Source: Nocardia salmonicida NBRC 13393 (GTDB lineage Bacteria; Actinomycetota; Actinomycetes; Mycobacteriales; Mycobacteriaceae). From it: DNA of 64,000 nt. How positions within the stretch are numbered: position 1 is the first letter of the stretch; each line of letters opens with the position of its first letter. Below, one piece after another: positions 19,324 to 26,576 of the stretch. Position numbers and translations under genes: made by a program. A model generated the notes under the pieces. That model did no database searches. It had not been told where the DNA came from and worked only from the letters and a program-made list of their open reading frames with translations. The stretch covers positions 1 to 64,000 of the forward strand of contig NZ_BDBR01000050.1 of assembly GCF_001613085.1 (NCBI RefSeq), given 5' to 3'.

Positions 19324-19375
19324 ACACAATGCCCGTTAAGATTGGTTGTTTCACCGGGATTGTCGAGGGAGCGAT

Positions 19376-20587
19376 ATGAGCGACCAGTACGACGAAGACG
19401 AGTTCATCGGCCGTAGGGTGCGCCAGATTCGTGCCCGCCGAGGCATCTCACAGCAGGTGCTCGCCGATCGAGTGGGCCTGAGCCGTGGAGCAATCGCGAA
19501 ATACGAAGGCGGCGAACGACCGCTGGACTCGCGCCGCACGCAGCTGGCGCTGGCGTCCGCGCTCGGCGTCACCCTAGGCGACCTGACCGGCAGCGATGAT
19601 CGAATCGACCCGTCTACGAGCGCCTTCCATCGAGCTGTGCCCGCTATAGAGACGGCCCTGTGGACACAGGGGAACCTGACCGATAACCGCCCGCCGGGCA
19701 CCCTGGACGAACTCAGCTCGGCCGTCGAGCACGCCTCGCGGCTGCGGCAGAGCGGGGATTACGCCGCGCTCGGCCCGCTGCTGCCCGACCTGCTCACTGA
19801 CGCCTACCGCCTCACTGATACGGGCAGTCCTGCGGCATGGGACTTGCTGGCCACGGCCGCCTACGGGGTGTCCTCGGCGCTGCGGCAGCGCGGCCACGAT
19901 GCCCTGGCATGGACCGCTGTGCAGGAATCCGAACGCGCTGCGGGGCACGCCGATTCACTCGCTCCGGTCGCCGCCGCGCACTTCCTCAAGTCCCAGATTC
20001 TCGCAGCCCGCCCCGGTGCTCTGGGAGCTGCGCTGACCGTCGCAACCGGAACAGCCGACCAGCTCACACCCGACGCGAGCACGCGCGGCGAGCTGGAGAC
20101 GGTCGGGATGGCCCGCCTCCAGGCAGGGTTCGCCGAGACGCTGGCCGGGGGCGACCCTGCGCCCCACCTCGAAGAGGCGGCCGAGCTGGCGAGCAGGCTA
20201 GCCGACGCTCCGACCGGCCCGAGCACAGCGCGCAACAAGACGTTCGGCCCGGCCAACGTCGCCCTGTGGCGTCTCAGTTCAGCCGTGGAACGCCGCGAGC
20301 CCGGCGAAGCGCTGCGCCTCGCGGAGACGCTGGACCCGAACCAGTTGCCGAAGGGGTCTCGACACGCGCTGTACTTCGTAGAGACCGGCCGTGCGTACGC
20401 GATGAAGCGTGACCAGCGGGCCGCACTGCACGCGCTGCTTCGCGCCGAGCACGCCGCGCCCCAGCACGTTCGGGGTCTGGCCCCGGTGCGCGAACTCGTC
20501 GGCGCGATGCTGCGGGAGGCCCGGCGCGATCTCGCCACTGGAGAACTCGGGCGGCTGGCCCAGCGCGTCGGCGTTGTTCCGGCGTGA
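19376..20587 (+). CDS. XRE-family regulator with TPR-like C-terminal domain
   Basis: A 403-residue protein. Residues about 8-65 form an XRE helix-turn-helix (VRQIRARRGISQQVLADRVG, LSRGAIAKYEGGERPLDS). The remaining 330 residues are Ala/Leu-rich helical repeats, like regulators that sense a peptide or partner through TPRs. GAGGGAGCG lies 2 nt upstream of the ATG at 19376; a longer frame from 19346 has no better site. It is one of the few intact genes of the island and is probably its main regulator, divergent from the small island genes. Confidence 0.75.
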   Translation: MSDQYDEDEFIGRRVRQIRARRGISQQVLADRVGLSRGAIAKYEGGERPLDSRRTQLALASALGVTLGDLTGSDDRIDPSTSAFHRAVPAIETALWTQGNLTDNRPPGTLDELSSAVEHASRLRQSGDYAALGPLLPDLLTDAYRLTDTGSPAAWDLLATAAYGVSSALRQRGHDALAWTAVQESERAAGHADSLAPVAAAHFLKSQILAARPGALGAALTVATGTADQLTPDASTRGELETVGMARLQAGFAETLAGGDPAPHLEEAAELASRLADAPTGPSTARNKTFGPANVALWRLSSAVERREPGEALRLAETLDPNQLPKGSRHALYFVETGRAYAMKRDQRAALHALLRAEHAAPQHVRGLAPVRELVGAMLREARRDLATGELGRLAQRVGVVPA

Positions 20588-20597
20588 GTGGTCCGAC

Positions 20598-20690
20598 TCA
20601 TTCCATGAGCTGTGCCGCCACGGTCGCGCCGAGTTCCCAGCACGTTTCGAGGTCGCCCGTGGACAGCCACTTAGTTGGCCGCCTTCACGC
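20598..20690 (-). repeat. Flavodoxin 3'-end repeat, copy B (inner scar)
   Basis: On the minus strand this region ends in DLETCWELGATVAAQLME and a stop. It shares a 29-nt identical block (20614-20642) with the end of the intact flavodoxin gene (21473-21501). Weaker similarity, with a stop codon, continues for about 50 nt further. There is no gene body. It lies directly after the XRE gene and splits the island into a 4.8-kb part and a 0.8-kb part. Between this copy and the next gene nothing else is seen. Confidence 0.75.
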
Positions 20691-20723
20691 CCTCTCCGCG
20701 TCGGGCGACGCTAGTGTGGCCTG

Positions 20724-21443
20724 GTGCCAGAAGTCGACGGTTCGGACACCAACCTCCGGTCATGCCCTCTTGTGTTGACGCATGACCGTGTATTCGAGTG
20801 TCACTTTCAGCTTCATCAGATGATCGCCGCCTATCATCACCCTGCTCCGTTTAGATACTCAGCCAACGCCTTTCTCGCCAGTTCGAAATCTGTGCTTGAG
20901 ATGGTGAGGCTCGACATGGAGAAGGAAGGCGAGAACGCTTGGCGTCACGAGCGCTTGGGTCAAGTATTGGCCGATGACCTGTTCACTCAATTCAACCTCG
21001 CCCGCAATTTTGTGATCCATCGGGGAAGTCTGATTCGGTCCAGCCAGGTTGAAGTCGGGCTCTTCAATTACCGGCGCCTAAAGCTCGCGCTCAGCACCGA
21101 ACTCAAGACTGACGAGCCGAGTCATGTTCTGATCGACCGCGTCGCGAACAGCGGTTCCGCTTCGATGTTCGTTCATCCCGACCGCCCATTTATCGGGGAA
21201 CAGCTTGGAGTTCGGCGTGTGTATCGCGAGCCTCAGTTGAGTACCGAGCATGATGTTTTGACCGCCACCGACATGATTCTGAGCCAGCTGTGCGATCTAG
21301 TGGATGACTGTCATGCGCGCCTTGGGGTGCCCTCTGACGATGACGCCCATGACTGCTGTACGGCGCATGACCTCGAACAGCACGCAACGCTGCTGGAAAC
21401 GGACATAGATCCGTCACTCGTGGAGCAATGGGGCTGGGACTGA
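20724..21443 (+). CDS. HEPN-like protein (candidate RNase)
   Basis: A 239-residue helical protein. The N-terminal helices contain FRYSANAFLASSKSVLEMVR, and the next helix carries LARNFVIHRGSL. RNFVIH fits the R-N-x3-H motif of HEPN ribonucleases. The C-terminal half has a beta-rich stretch and an acidic tail with DCC. The family call is by pattern only. It lies alone between flavodoxin-end repeats B and C and has visibly lower G+C than its neighbours, a sign of transfer. The start is GTG 20724 without a strong ribosome site. No partner nucleotidyltransferase (MNT) gene is present. Confidence 0.5.
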   Translation: MPEVDGSDTNLRSCPLVLTHDRVFECHFQLHQMIAAYHHPAPFRYSANAFLASSKSVLEMVRLDMEKEGENAWRHERLGQVLADDLFTQFNLARNFVIHRGSLIRSSQVEVGLFNYRRLKLALSTELKTDEPSHVLIDRVANSGSASMFVHPDRPFIGEQLGVRRVYREPQLSTEHDVLTATDMILSQLCDLVDDCHARLGVPSDDDAHDCCTAHDLEQHATLLETDIDPSLVEQWGWD

Positions 21444-21456
21444 GCCCGACTCCCAC

Positions 21457-21909
21457 CTATGCCATGAGCTGAGCCGCCACGGTCGCGCCGAGTTCCCAGC
21501 AACGCTCGATGTCGCCCTTGGACGGCTTACCCGACACCACCAGGTACTCGGCCGCCTTCACCCACCCGAGCCCTGTGGTGATCGAGGTGACGCCCTTCTC
21601 CGCGCCTTCGGTGCCCTCGTTGCCGTGGAAGTACGCCCCGAACGGGCGGCCACGGGTCGAATCCAGGCAGGGGTAGTAGATGACATCCAGCCCGTGTTTC
21701 AGGCCGCCACTCATGTATCCGAGGTTGGCTGGGGTGCCGAGCAGATACCCGTCCGCATCCAGCACGTCCGTCGGCGACAGCGACAGGGCAGCCCGGCGCA
21801 CCACCTCGACCCCCTCGATCTCCGGGTCGCTCGCTCCGGCGAGGACCGCTTCGAACATCGCCTGGGTGTGCGGGGAGGGGGTGTGGTGGATGATCAGCAA
21901 CCGGGCCAT
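21457..21909 (-). CDS. Flavodoxin / NADPH-dependent FMN reductase family protein
   Basis: A 150-residue flavodoxin-fold protein. The FMN phosphate loop lies at the N-terminus (LLIIHHTPSPHTQAM), then DADGYLLGTPANLGYMSGGLK and the PFGAYFHGNEGTEGA loop that would hold the isoalloxazine ring. This is the only intact copy of the gene whose 3' end recurs at 15748 and 20598. The element boundary thus restores or borders its C-terminus. It precedes the dapB partner gene by 7 nt in the opposite reading order (upstream gene 21917-22414), so it is probably in the dapB operon. Confidence 0.82.
   Translation of the reverse strand: MARLLIIHHTPSPHTQAMFEAVLAGASDPEIEGVEVVRRAALSLSPTDVLDADGYLLGTPANLGYMSGGLKHGLDVIYYPCLDSTRGRPFGAYFHGNEGTEGAEKGVTSITTGLGWVKAAEYLVVSGKPSKGDIERCWELGATVAAQLMA
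21473..21501 (-). repeat. Flavodoxin 3'-end repeat, copy C (intact gene)
   Basis: This 29-nt block within the last codons of the intact flavodoxin gene is identical to 20614-20642. Its central GGTCGCGCCGAGT also occurs at 15772-15784. It is the right limit of the island and the likely original target site. Confidence 0.7.
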
Positions 21910-21916
21910 GGGCTCG

Positions 21917-22414
21917 CTACTCTCCTGGGTCGCGTTCCAGTTTTTCCAGTGCCACCGCGCGACGCATGGTGTCGCGGGCGCGGCCGCGGTCGCCGGCGTA
22001 GTCGTAGGCGCGGGCCAGCCGGTAGGAAGAGCGCCAGTTGTCCGGGTCGGCTTCCCATTCGGTCTTGATCCGCGCGAACAGGGCGTCGGCGGCGTCGCGT
22101 TCGATCCGGCCCGAGGGACGGCGCGGCAGCTGCGAGGTGTCGACCTCGAGGCCCTCCTCGTGGATACGCCGGGCCAGTCGTTGATGCGCGAAGGCCGCGC
22201 TCAAGGTCGCCCACAGGATCCAGATACCGACAACAGGCAGCAGCAGCATGCCGATGCCGATCGCGATACCCGCGAACCCGCCGTCGGCGATGTAGGCGAT
22301 GGCGAGACCACCGAGCCGGACGAAGTAGAACAGCAGCGCGACGACCAGAAATGCCACGACCGCAACGGTTTTCAGGACCTGCCGATCAGGTCGCTGGTCG
22401 GCGGACTCGCTCAC
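21917..22414 (-). CDS. Membrane protein with TPR-like tail, dapB-linked
   Basis: A 165-residue protein with two membrane segments (VVAFLVVALLFYFVRLGGLA and GIGMLLLPVVGIWILWATL). A soluble tail follows in which ADPDNWRSSYRLARAYDYAGD and RARDTMRRAVALE form a TPR-like helix pair. It starts with GTG at 22414 overlapping the dapB stop (GTGA). M. tuberculosis has a similar small membrane protein after dapB. Function unknown. Confidence 0.72.
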   Translation of the reverse strand: MSESADQRPDRQVLKTVAVVAFLVVALLFYFVRLGGLAIAYIADGGFAGIAIGIGMLLLPVVGIWILWATLSAAFAHQRLARRIHEEGLEVDTSQLPRRPSGRIERDAADALFARIKTEWEADPDNWRSSYRLARAYDYAGDRGRARDTMRRAVALEKLERDPGE

Positions 22415-23157
22415 AGATCCAGGAACGGGTCGAGCCCGACGGTCAGCCCCGGTCGCCCGGCGATCTCGCGCACCCCGAGTAGCACGCCCGGCGCGAACGA
22501 GGACCGGTCGATGGAGTCGTGGCGGATGGTCAGGGTCTCGCCCTGGGTGCCGAACAGCACCTCCTGATGGGCGACGAGCCCGGCCAGCCGCACCGAATGG
22601 ACCCGCACACCGTCCACGTCGGCGCCGCGAGCACCCTCGAGTTCGGTGGTGGTGGCGTCGGGGCTGATCCCGACCCCGGCCTCGGCGCGGGCCGCGGCGA
22701 TCACCGCGGCGGTGCGGTAGGCGGTGCCGGAGGGGGCATCGGCCTTGTTCGGGTGGTGTAGCTCGATGACCTCGACCGAGTCGAAGAACCGTGCCGCCTG
22801 CTCGGCGAAGCGCATCGACAGCACCGCGCCGATGGCGAAGTTCGGCGCGATCAGCACGCCCACCTCGGGACGCTGTGCCACCTGCCCGCGCACCTCGGCG
22901 AGGCGGGCCTCGTCGAAGCCGGTGGTACCGACGACCGAGTGGATGCCGTTCGCGATCAGGAACCTCAGGTTGCCCATCACCACATCGGGGTGGGTGAAAT
23001 CGACGACCACCTGGGTGCCGCTCTCGGTGAACGCCTCGAGCGCGTCGCCCTTGTCGACCTGCGCCACCAGCTCCAGATCGGGCGCCGCCTCCACCGCCGC
23101 GCAGATCGCCTGCCCGACCTTGCCGCGTGCTCCGAGCACTCCGACCCGAATGGTCAC
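22411..23157 (-). CDS. dapB: 4-Hydroxy-tetrahydrodipicolinate reductase
   Basis: A 248-residue NAD(P)H-dependent reductase of the diaminopimelate pathway, acting just after DapA. The N-terminal VGVLGARGKVGQ binds the nucleotide, and VVGTTGF and APNFAIGAVL are conserved. The catalytic pocket ELHHPNKADAPSGTA (His-His and Lys) is complete. The length is normal. The downstream membrane gene is coupled. Upstream, a 98-nt gap separates it from the alcohol dehydrogenase gene. Confidence 0.95.
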   Translation of the reverse strand: MTIRVGVLGARGKVGQAICAAVEAAPDLELVAQVDKGDALEAFTESGTQVVVDFTHPDVVMGNLRFLIANGIHSVVGTTGFDEARLAEVRGQVAQRPEVGVLIAPNFAIGAVLSMRFAEQAARFFDSVEVIELHHPNKADAPSGTAYRTAAVIAAARAEAGVGISPDATTTELEGARGADVDGVRVHSVRLAGLVAHQEVLFGTQGETLTIRHDSIDRSSFAPGVLLGVREIAGRPGLTVGLDPFLDL

Positions 23158-23255
23158 CGCATCTCCTCGTCCTCGACTCAGCTTGCTCGGGCAAGCCTAT
23201 CGAGCAGCCGACGGGGCCGCGGCGCCGACCTCACGCCATCGAACCAGGCGAGGCG

Positions 23256-24362
23256 TCAGTCGAAGACGATGACCTGCCGCAGCGCCGCGCCCGCCGCGAG
23301 ATCGTCCATCGCCTTGTTCACCTGCTCGAGTCCGATGCGGGCCGAGACGAGCCGCTCCAGCGGCAGCTTGCCCGCGCGCCACATCCGCACATATTCGGGA
23401 ATGTCGCGGGCGGGAACCGCGGAGCCGAGGTAGCTGCCGATGATGGTGCGGCCCTGCGCGACCAGCGCCAGCGGCGAGATCGTGGCGGTGGCGGTGGGGG
23501 CGGGCAGGCCGACCGTCACGGTGACGCCACCGGGCGCCGTTGCGGCGACGGCGGTTTCGAACGCGCGAACATTGCCCGCCGCTTCGACCACGACCTCGGC
23601 CAGCACCCCTTGCTCGGCGACTTCGCCCGGCGTGCAAGCCACCGTCGCACCGAATTCGCGTGCCAGCGCCAGCTTCTCGGGAACGGTATCGACGGCGATC
23701 ACCTCACCGAGACCGAGCGAGACCGCGACGAGCACGGCCGCCATCCCCACGCCACCGAGCCCGACCACCATGATCCGATCTCCCGCACCGGGTTTCGCCG
23801 CATTGAGCAGCGCGCCGCCGCCGGTGAGCACCGCGCAACCCAGCACCGCGGCCACCTCGGGCGGCACGTCGTCGTCGACGGGCACCACCGAACGCCGGTC
23901 CACCACCGCGTGCGTGGCGAAGCCGGAGACGCCGAGGTGGTGCTGCACCTGCTCGCCGTCGCGGGTGAGCCGTCGGCCGCCACCGAGCAGTTCGCCCGCG
24001 TTGTTGGCCACGCTGCCCGGCCCACACGGCGTGCGCCCGTTGCTCGCGCAGCCCGCGCAGTCACCACAGCGCGGCAGGAACGTCATCACGACCCGCTGTC
24101 CGGGCGTCACATCGTCGACACCGGCGCCCACCGATTCGACGATGCCCGCGGCTTCGTGGCCGAGCAGCATCGGCACCGGGCGCACCCGATTGCCGTCCAC
24201 CACCGACAGATCCGAGTGGCACAGTCCGGCCGCTTCGATCCGCACCAGCAATTCACCCGGTCCCGGTTCGGCCAATTCCAGGTCGCACACGGTGATCGGT
24301 TGTGAATCGGCGAACGGCGCCGGGTCGGCGATCCGTTCCAGAACGGCTCCACGAATCTTCAT
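23256..24362 (-). CDS. Zinc-dependent alcohol dehydrogenase
   Basis: A 368-residue medium-chain dehydrogenase. The catalytic zinc ligands are in GLCHSDLSV (Cys, near residue 48) and LLGHEAAGIVE (His-Glu near 68). The structural zinc loop PRCGDCAGCASNGRTPCGPG has four cysteines. GLGGVGMAAVLVA is the Rossmann nucleotide motif. It oxidises alcohols or S-adducts with NAD; the class III-like layout recalls mycothiol/formaldehyde dehydrogenases, but the substrate is not known. The ATG at 24362 is the only reasonable start. It appears monocistronic. Confidence 0.88.
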   Translation of the reverse strand: MKIRGAVLERIADPAPFADSQPITVCDLELAEPGPGELLVRIEAAGLCHSDLSVVDGNRVRPVPMLLGHEAAGIVESVGAGVDDVTPGQRVVMTFLPRCGDCAGCASNGRTPCGPGSVANNAGELLGGGRRLTRDGEQVQHHLGVSGFATHAVVDRRSVVPVDDDVPPEVAAVLGCAVLTGGGALLNAAKPGAGDRIMVVGLGGVGMAAVLVAVSLGLGEVIAVDTVPEKLALAREFGATVACTPGEVAEQGVLAEVVVEAAGNVRAFETAVAATAPGGVTVTVGLPAPTATATISPLALVAQGRTIIGSYLGSAVPARDIPEYVRMWRAGKLPLERLVSARIGLEQVNKAMDDLAAGAALRQVIVFD

Positions 24363-24502
24363 GCTCGCGACGCTACCGCGAGAGCTCTTTACAGGTTCCG
24401 GGATCTGTCGCTAACCTCGATCTCGGTGATGGTGCTCCTGTCGGCCGCCTCGTACCGTGCCCAGGGTCGGCGCCATCACGAACAAGGAGAAATCCCCTGT
24501 CA

Positions 24503-24892
24503 GTGCAGTTCAATCACACCATTGTCGGATGTCGCGATAATCGGGAAACCGCCGAGTTCTGGGCGGACATCCTCGGGTTGGACATAGGAAAAGAGTGGGG
24601 GCCGTTCATTCCGATCGCCCTCGATCACGGAGCGGCCTTCGATTTCGCCAAGGTTCCGCCCTTCATTTCCGAGATCCAGCCACAGCACTACGCGTTCCTG
24701 GTCTCGGAGGCCGAGTTCGATGCGGCCTACGCCAAGATCCAGCGCTACAAACTGGACCATTGGGCCGACCCTCAGCAACACGGGGTCAACGAGATCAATC
24801 ACAACGACGGGGGTCGTGGCGTCTACTTCCTCGACCCCAACGGCCACTTCCTGGAACTGATCACCGTTCCGTACGGCGGTTGGCCCGAGTAG
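24503..24892 (+). CDS. VOC (glyoxalase/bleomycin-resistance) superfamily protein
   Basis: A 129-residue VOC-fold protein with paired beta-alpha-beta modules: FNHTIVGCRDNRETAEFWAD at the start and GRGVYFLDPNGHFLELIT at the end. The His near residue 4, His in QPQHYAFLV and Glu in FLELIT are the usual metal ligands. The start is uncertain: AAGGAG at 24484-24489 is 13 nt from the GTG at 24503 and 7 nt from an in-frame CTG at 24497. It is divergent from the dehydrogenase. Substrate unknown. Confidence 0.78.
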   Translation: MQFNHTIVGCRDNRETAEFWADILGLDIGKEWGPFIPIALDHGAAFDFAKVPPFISEIQPQHYAFLVSEAEFDAAYAKIQRYKLDHWADPQQHGVNEINHNDGGRGVYFLDPNGHFLELITVPYGGWPE

Positions 24893-24899
24893 GACACCC

Positions 24900-24930
24900 A
24901 GGCCGGTCCCGATTCCTTCGGGACCGGCCT
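24900..24930. terminator. Bidirectional intrinsic-type terminator
   Basis: A 13-bp perfect stem (AGGCCGGTCCCGA and complement) with loop TTCCT lies between the convergent VOC and MFS genes. Confidence 0.85.
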
Positions 24931-24935
24931 GTGTT

Positions 24936-26156
24936 CTACGCCGGTTTCGCGCCGGCCCGGATCCCGCGCAGACCCAACAGCGCGGCGCCGACACAGGCCA
25001 CCGAAACGATCACGATGAACCACGGGAACACCGTCGCGATCCCCCAGGTCGTCGCCGCCCAGCCCGCCGCCAACGTCGGCAACGCCATCGCCGAGTAGGC
25101 CAGCAGGTAGAAGGCCGACATCGTCTCGCCACGGCGATGCGGCGGAACGACTTCGGACAGATGGCGCAGCGACCCACCGAACCCGAGCCCGAAGGTGGCG
25201 CCGAGCACCAGTCCCGCGAGTACCACCACCGCGGGCTGTTTCGTGGCCAGCGCCGGGATGGTGGCGAGCAGCGCCGCCGCCATGCCGAGGTCGCCGATCA
25301 CCGCGGCGCGGCGGGCCGGAACGCGGGTGGCGAAGAGCTGGACCACGGCGGCGACCAGCGCGGTGCCCGCGACGACGATGCCGCCGAAGACCAGGTTGTG
25401 CATGCCGGTCTCGGCCGCGGCCAGCGACGGATACAGCGACAGCAGCACGCCGAGCACCGACCAGGCGGCCATCACGCCGATCGCGGAGAACCAGAAGTCA
25501 GCCTTGATTTCGTGCGGCACCGAGGGTTTCGCGATGGTGATGCGCGCCTTCACGCGGGTGGTGTGCGGTTCACGCAGGGCGAGGATGCCCGCTCCCGCGG
25601 CCAGACACACCACCGCGATCACCACATACGGTGTACGCAGCGGCGACGGCGCGTACTGCGCGAGGACCGCGGTGCCGAGGACCGCGACCGCGATGCCGAC
25701 ATTGAACGCGACGCCACTGAGTTGCCCGGATCGCGCACCACGCTCGGGCCGCAGATCCAGCAGGGCCGCGGCGCCCGCGACGACAGTGGCCCCGACGGCC
25801 GCCCCGTGTAATGCCCTGGCCAGCAACAACATCGGCACCGAATCGGCGAGCAGGAACGCGACCAGCCCGAGAATCATGGTGGCGAAGGCGCCGATCATCA
25901 CCGGCTTGCGACCGACCACGTCGGAGATCCGGCCGGAGACCAGCACCGCGCCCAGCGCCGCGAAGGCGTACACGGCGAAGACCAGCGTCGTGGTCAGCGG
26001 CGACAGATGCCACTCGGTCTCATAGATCCCGTAGAGCGGAGCGGGCGCCCCGGACACCCCGAGCGCCACCGCGCTCGCGGCCAGGACGAGCCCGTACGCC
26101 CAGCGCTGCCCGGCCTCGACCGGCACCATCGTTGTCGCTGCCACAGCAGTCCCCAT
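24936..26156 (-). CDS. MFS transporter
   Basis: A 406-residue protein with twelve membrane helices in two halves. The MFS loop-2/3 motif appears as GRISDVVGRKPVMIG near residue 75, and RALHGAAVGATVVAG follows. It is probably a drug or metabolite exporter. An ArsR-type regulator is divergent and a matching inverted operator pair lies between them, so its expression is probably controlled by that regulator. No ribosome-binding site is obvious before the ATG at 26156; a GTG a few codons in is possible. Confidence 0.85.
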   Translation of the reverse strand: MGTAVAATTMVPVEAGQRWAYGLVLAASAVALGVSGAPAPLYGIYETEWHLSPLTTTLVFAVYAFAALGAVLVSGRISDVVGRKPVMIGAFATMILGLVAFLLADSVPMLLLARALHGAAVGATVVAGAAALLDLRPERGARSGQLSGVAFNVGIAVAVLGTAVLAQYAPSPLRTPYVVIAVVCLAAGAGILALREPHTTRVKARITIAKPSVPHEIKADFWFSAIGVMAAWSVLGVLLSLYPSLAAAETGMHNLVFGGIVVAGTALVAAVVQLFATRVPARRAAVIGDLGMAAALLATIPALATKQPAVVVLAGLVLGATFGLGFGGSLRHLSEVVPPHRRGETMSAFYLLAYSAMALPTLAAGWAATTWGIATVFPWFIVIVSVACVGAALLGLRGIRAGAKPA

Positions 26157-26163
26157 CAGCAGA

Positions 26164-26218
26164 GTTTGATCACCATCGAACGTGCCTCACGCTACGCCGA
26201 GTATGATGATTATCAAAC
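26164..26218. promoter_or_regulatory. Inverted operator pair between MFS gene and ArsR-type regulator
   Basis: GTTTGATCACCATC (26164-26177) and, on the other strand, GTTTGATAATCATC (26205-26218) agree at 12 of 14 positions. They face each other in the 80-nt divergent promoter region. The pair sits 8 nt before the MFS start and about 19 nt before the regulator start. The likely ligand is the ArsR-type regulator. Confidence 0.65.
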
Positions 26219-26236
26219 CCCCGAGTGAGGTAAATC

Positions 26237-26575
26237 ATGACACAGGCTAAAGATCTTTCCCCGGCGCCGACCATACCCGTCGCCGCGCTCCCCACCATCC
26301 TCGGCGCCCTGCACGACCCCGTCCGCCTGGAAATGGTCCGTCGTCTGAGCAATGCGGCCGCCCCGATTCGCTGCGCGGCCCTCTACGACGCGATCAACAA
26401 ATCCACCGCGACCCACCACTTCAAGATCCTGCGCGAGGCGGGCCTGATCGAGCGCCTGACCATCGACGGCCAGACCTACCAGAACCTGCGCACCGAGGCT
26501 GTCGAGCACGCCGTCCCCGGCCTGCTCCCCTCGATCGTCGAGGCCGCGAACCGCGCCGACACGCACTCGGCGTGA
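26237..26575 (+). CDS. ArsR-family winged-helix regulator
   Basis: A 112-residue regulator with the ArsR winged-helix: LHDPVRLEMVRRLSNAAAP, then the recognition helix KSTATHHFKILREAGLIER and a wing at IDGQTYQNL. The CxC metal site of ArsR/SmtB is absent (only one Cys, at PIRCAALY), so a redox or organic signal is more likely than a metal. It is preceded by GTGAGG. It probably represses the divergent MFS gene. One base separates its stop from the convergent TPR gene. Confidence 0.82.
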   Translation: MTQAKDLSPAPTIPVAALPTILGALHDPVRLEMVRRLSNAAAPIRCAALYDAINKSTATHHFKILREAGLIERLTIDGQTYQNLRTEAVEHAVPGLLPSIVEAANRADTHSA

Positions 26576-26576
26576 G

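Noticed and set aside
15748..21460. A complete integrative conjugative element or prophage
   Set aside because: No integrase, replication initiator, TraB/FtsK-type transfer or capsid gene could be recognised; only fragments and small genes are present.
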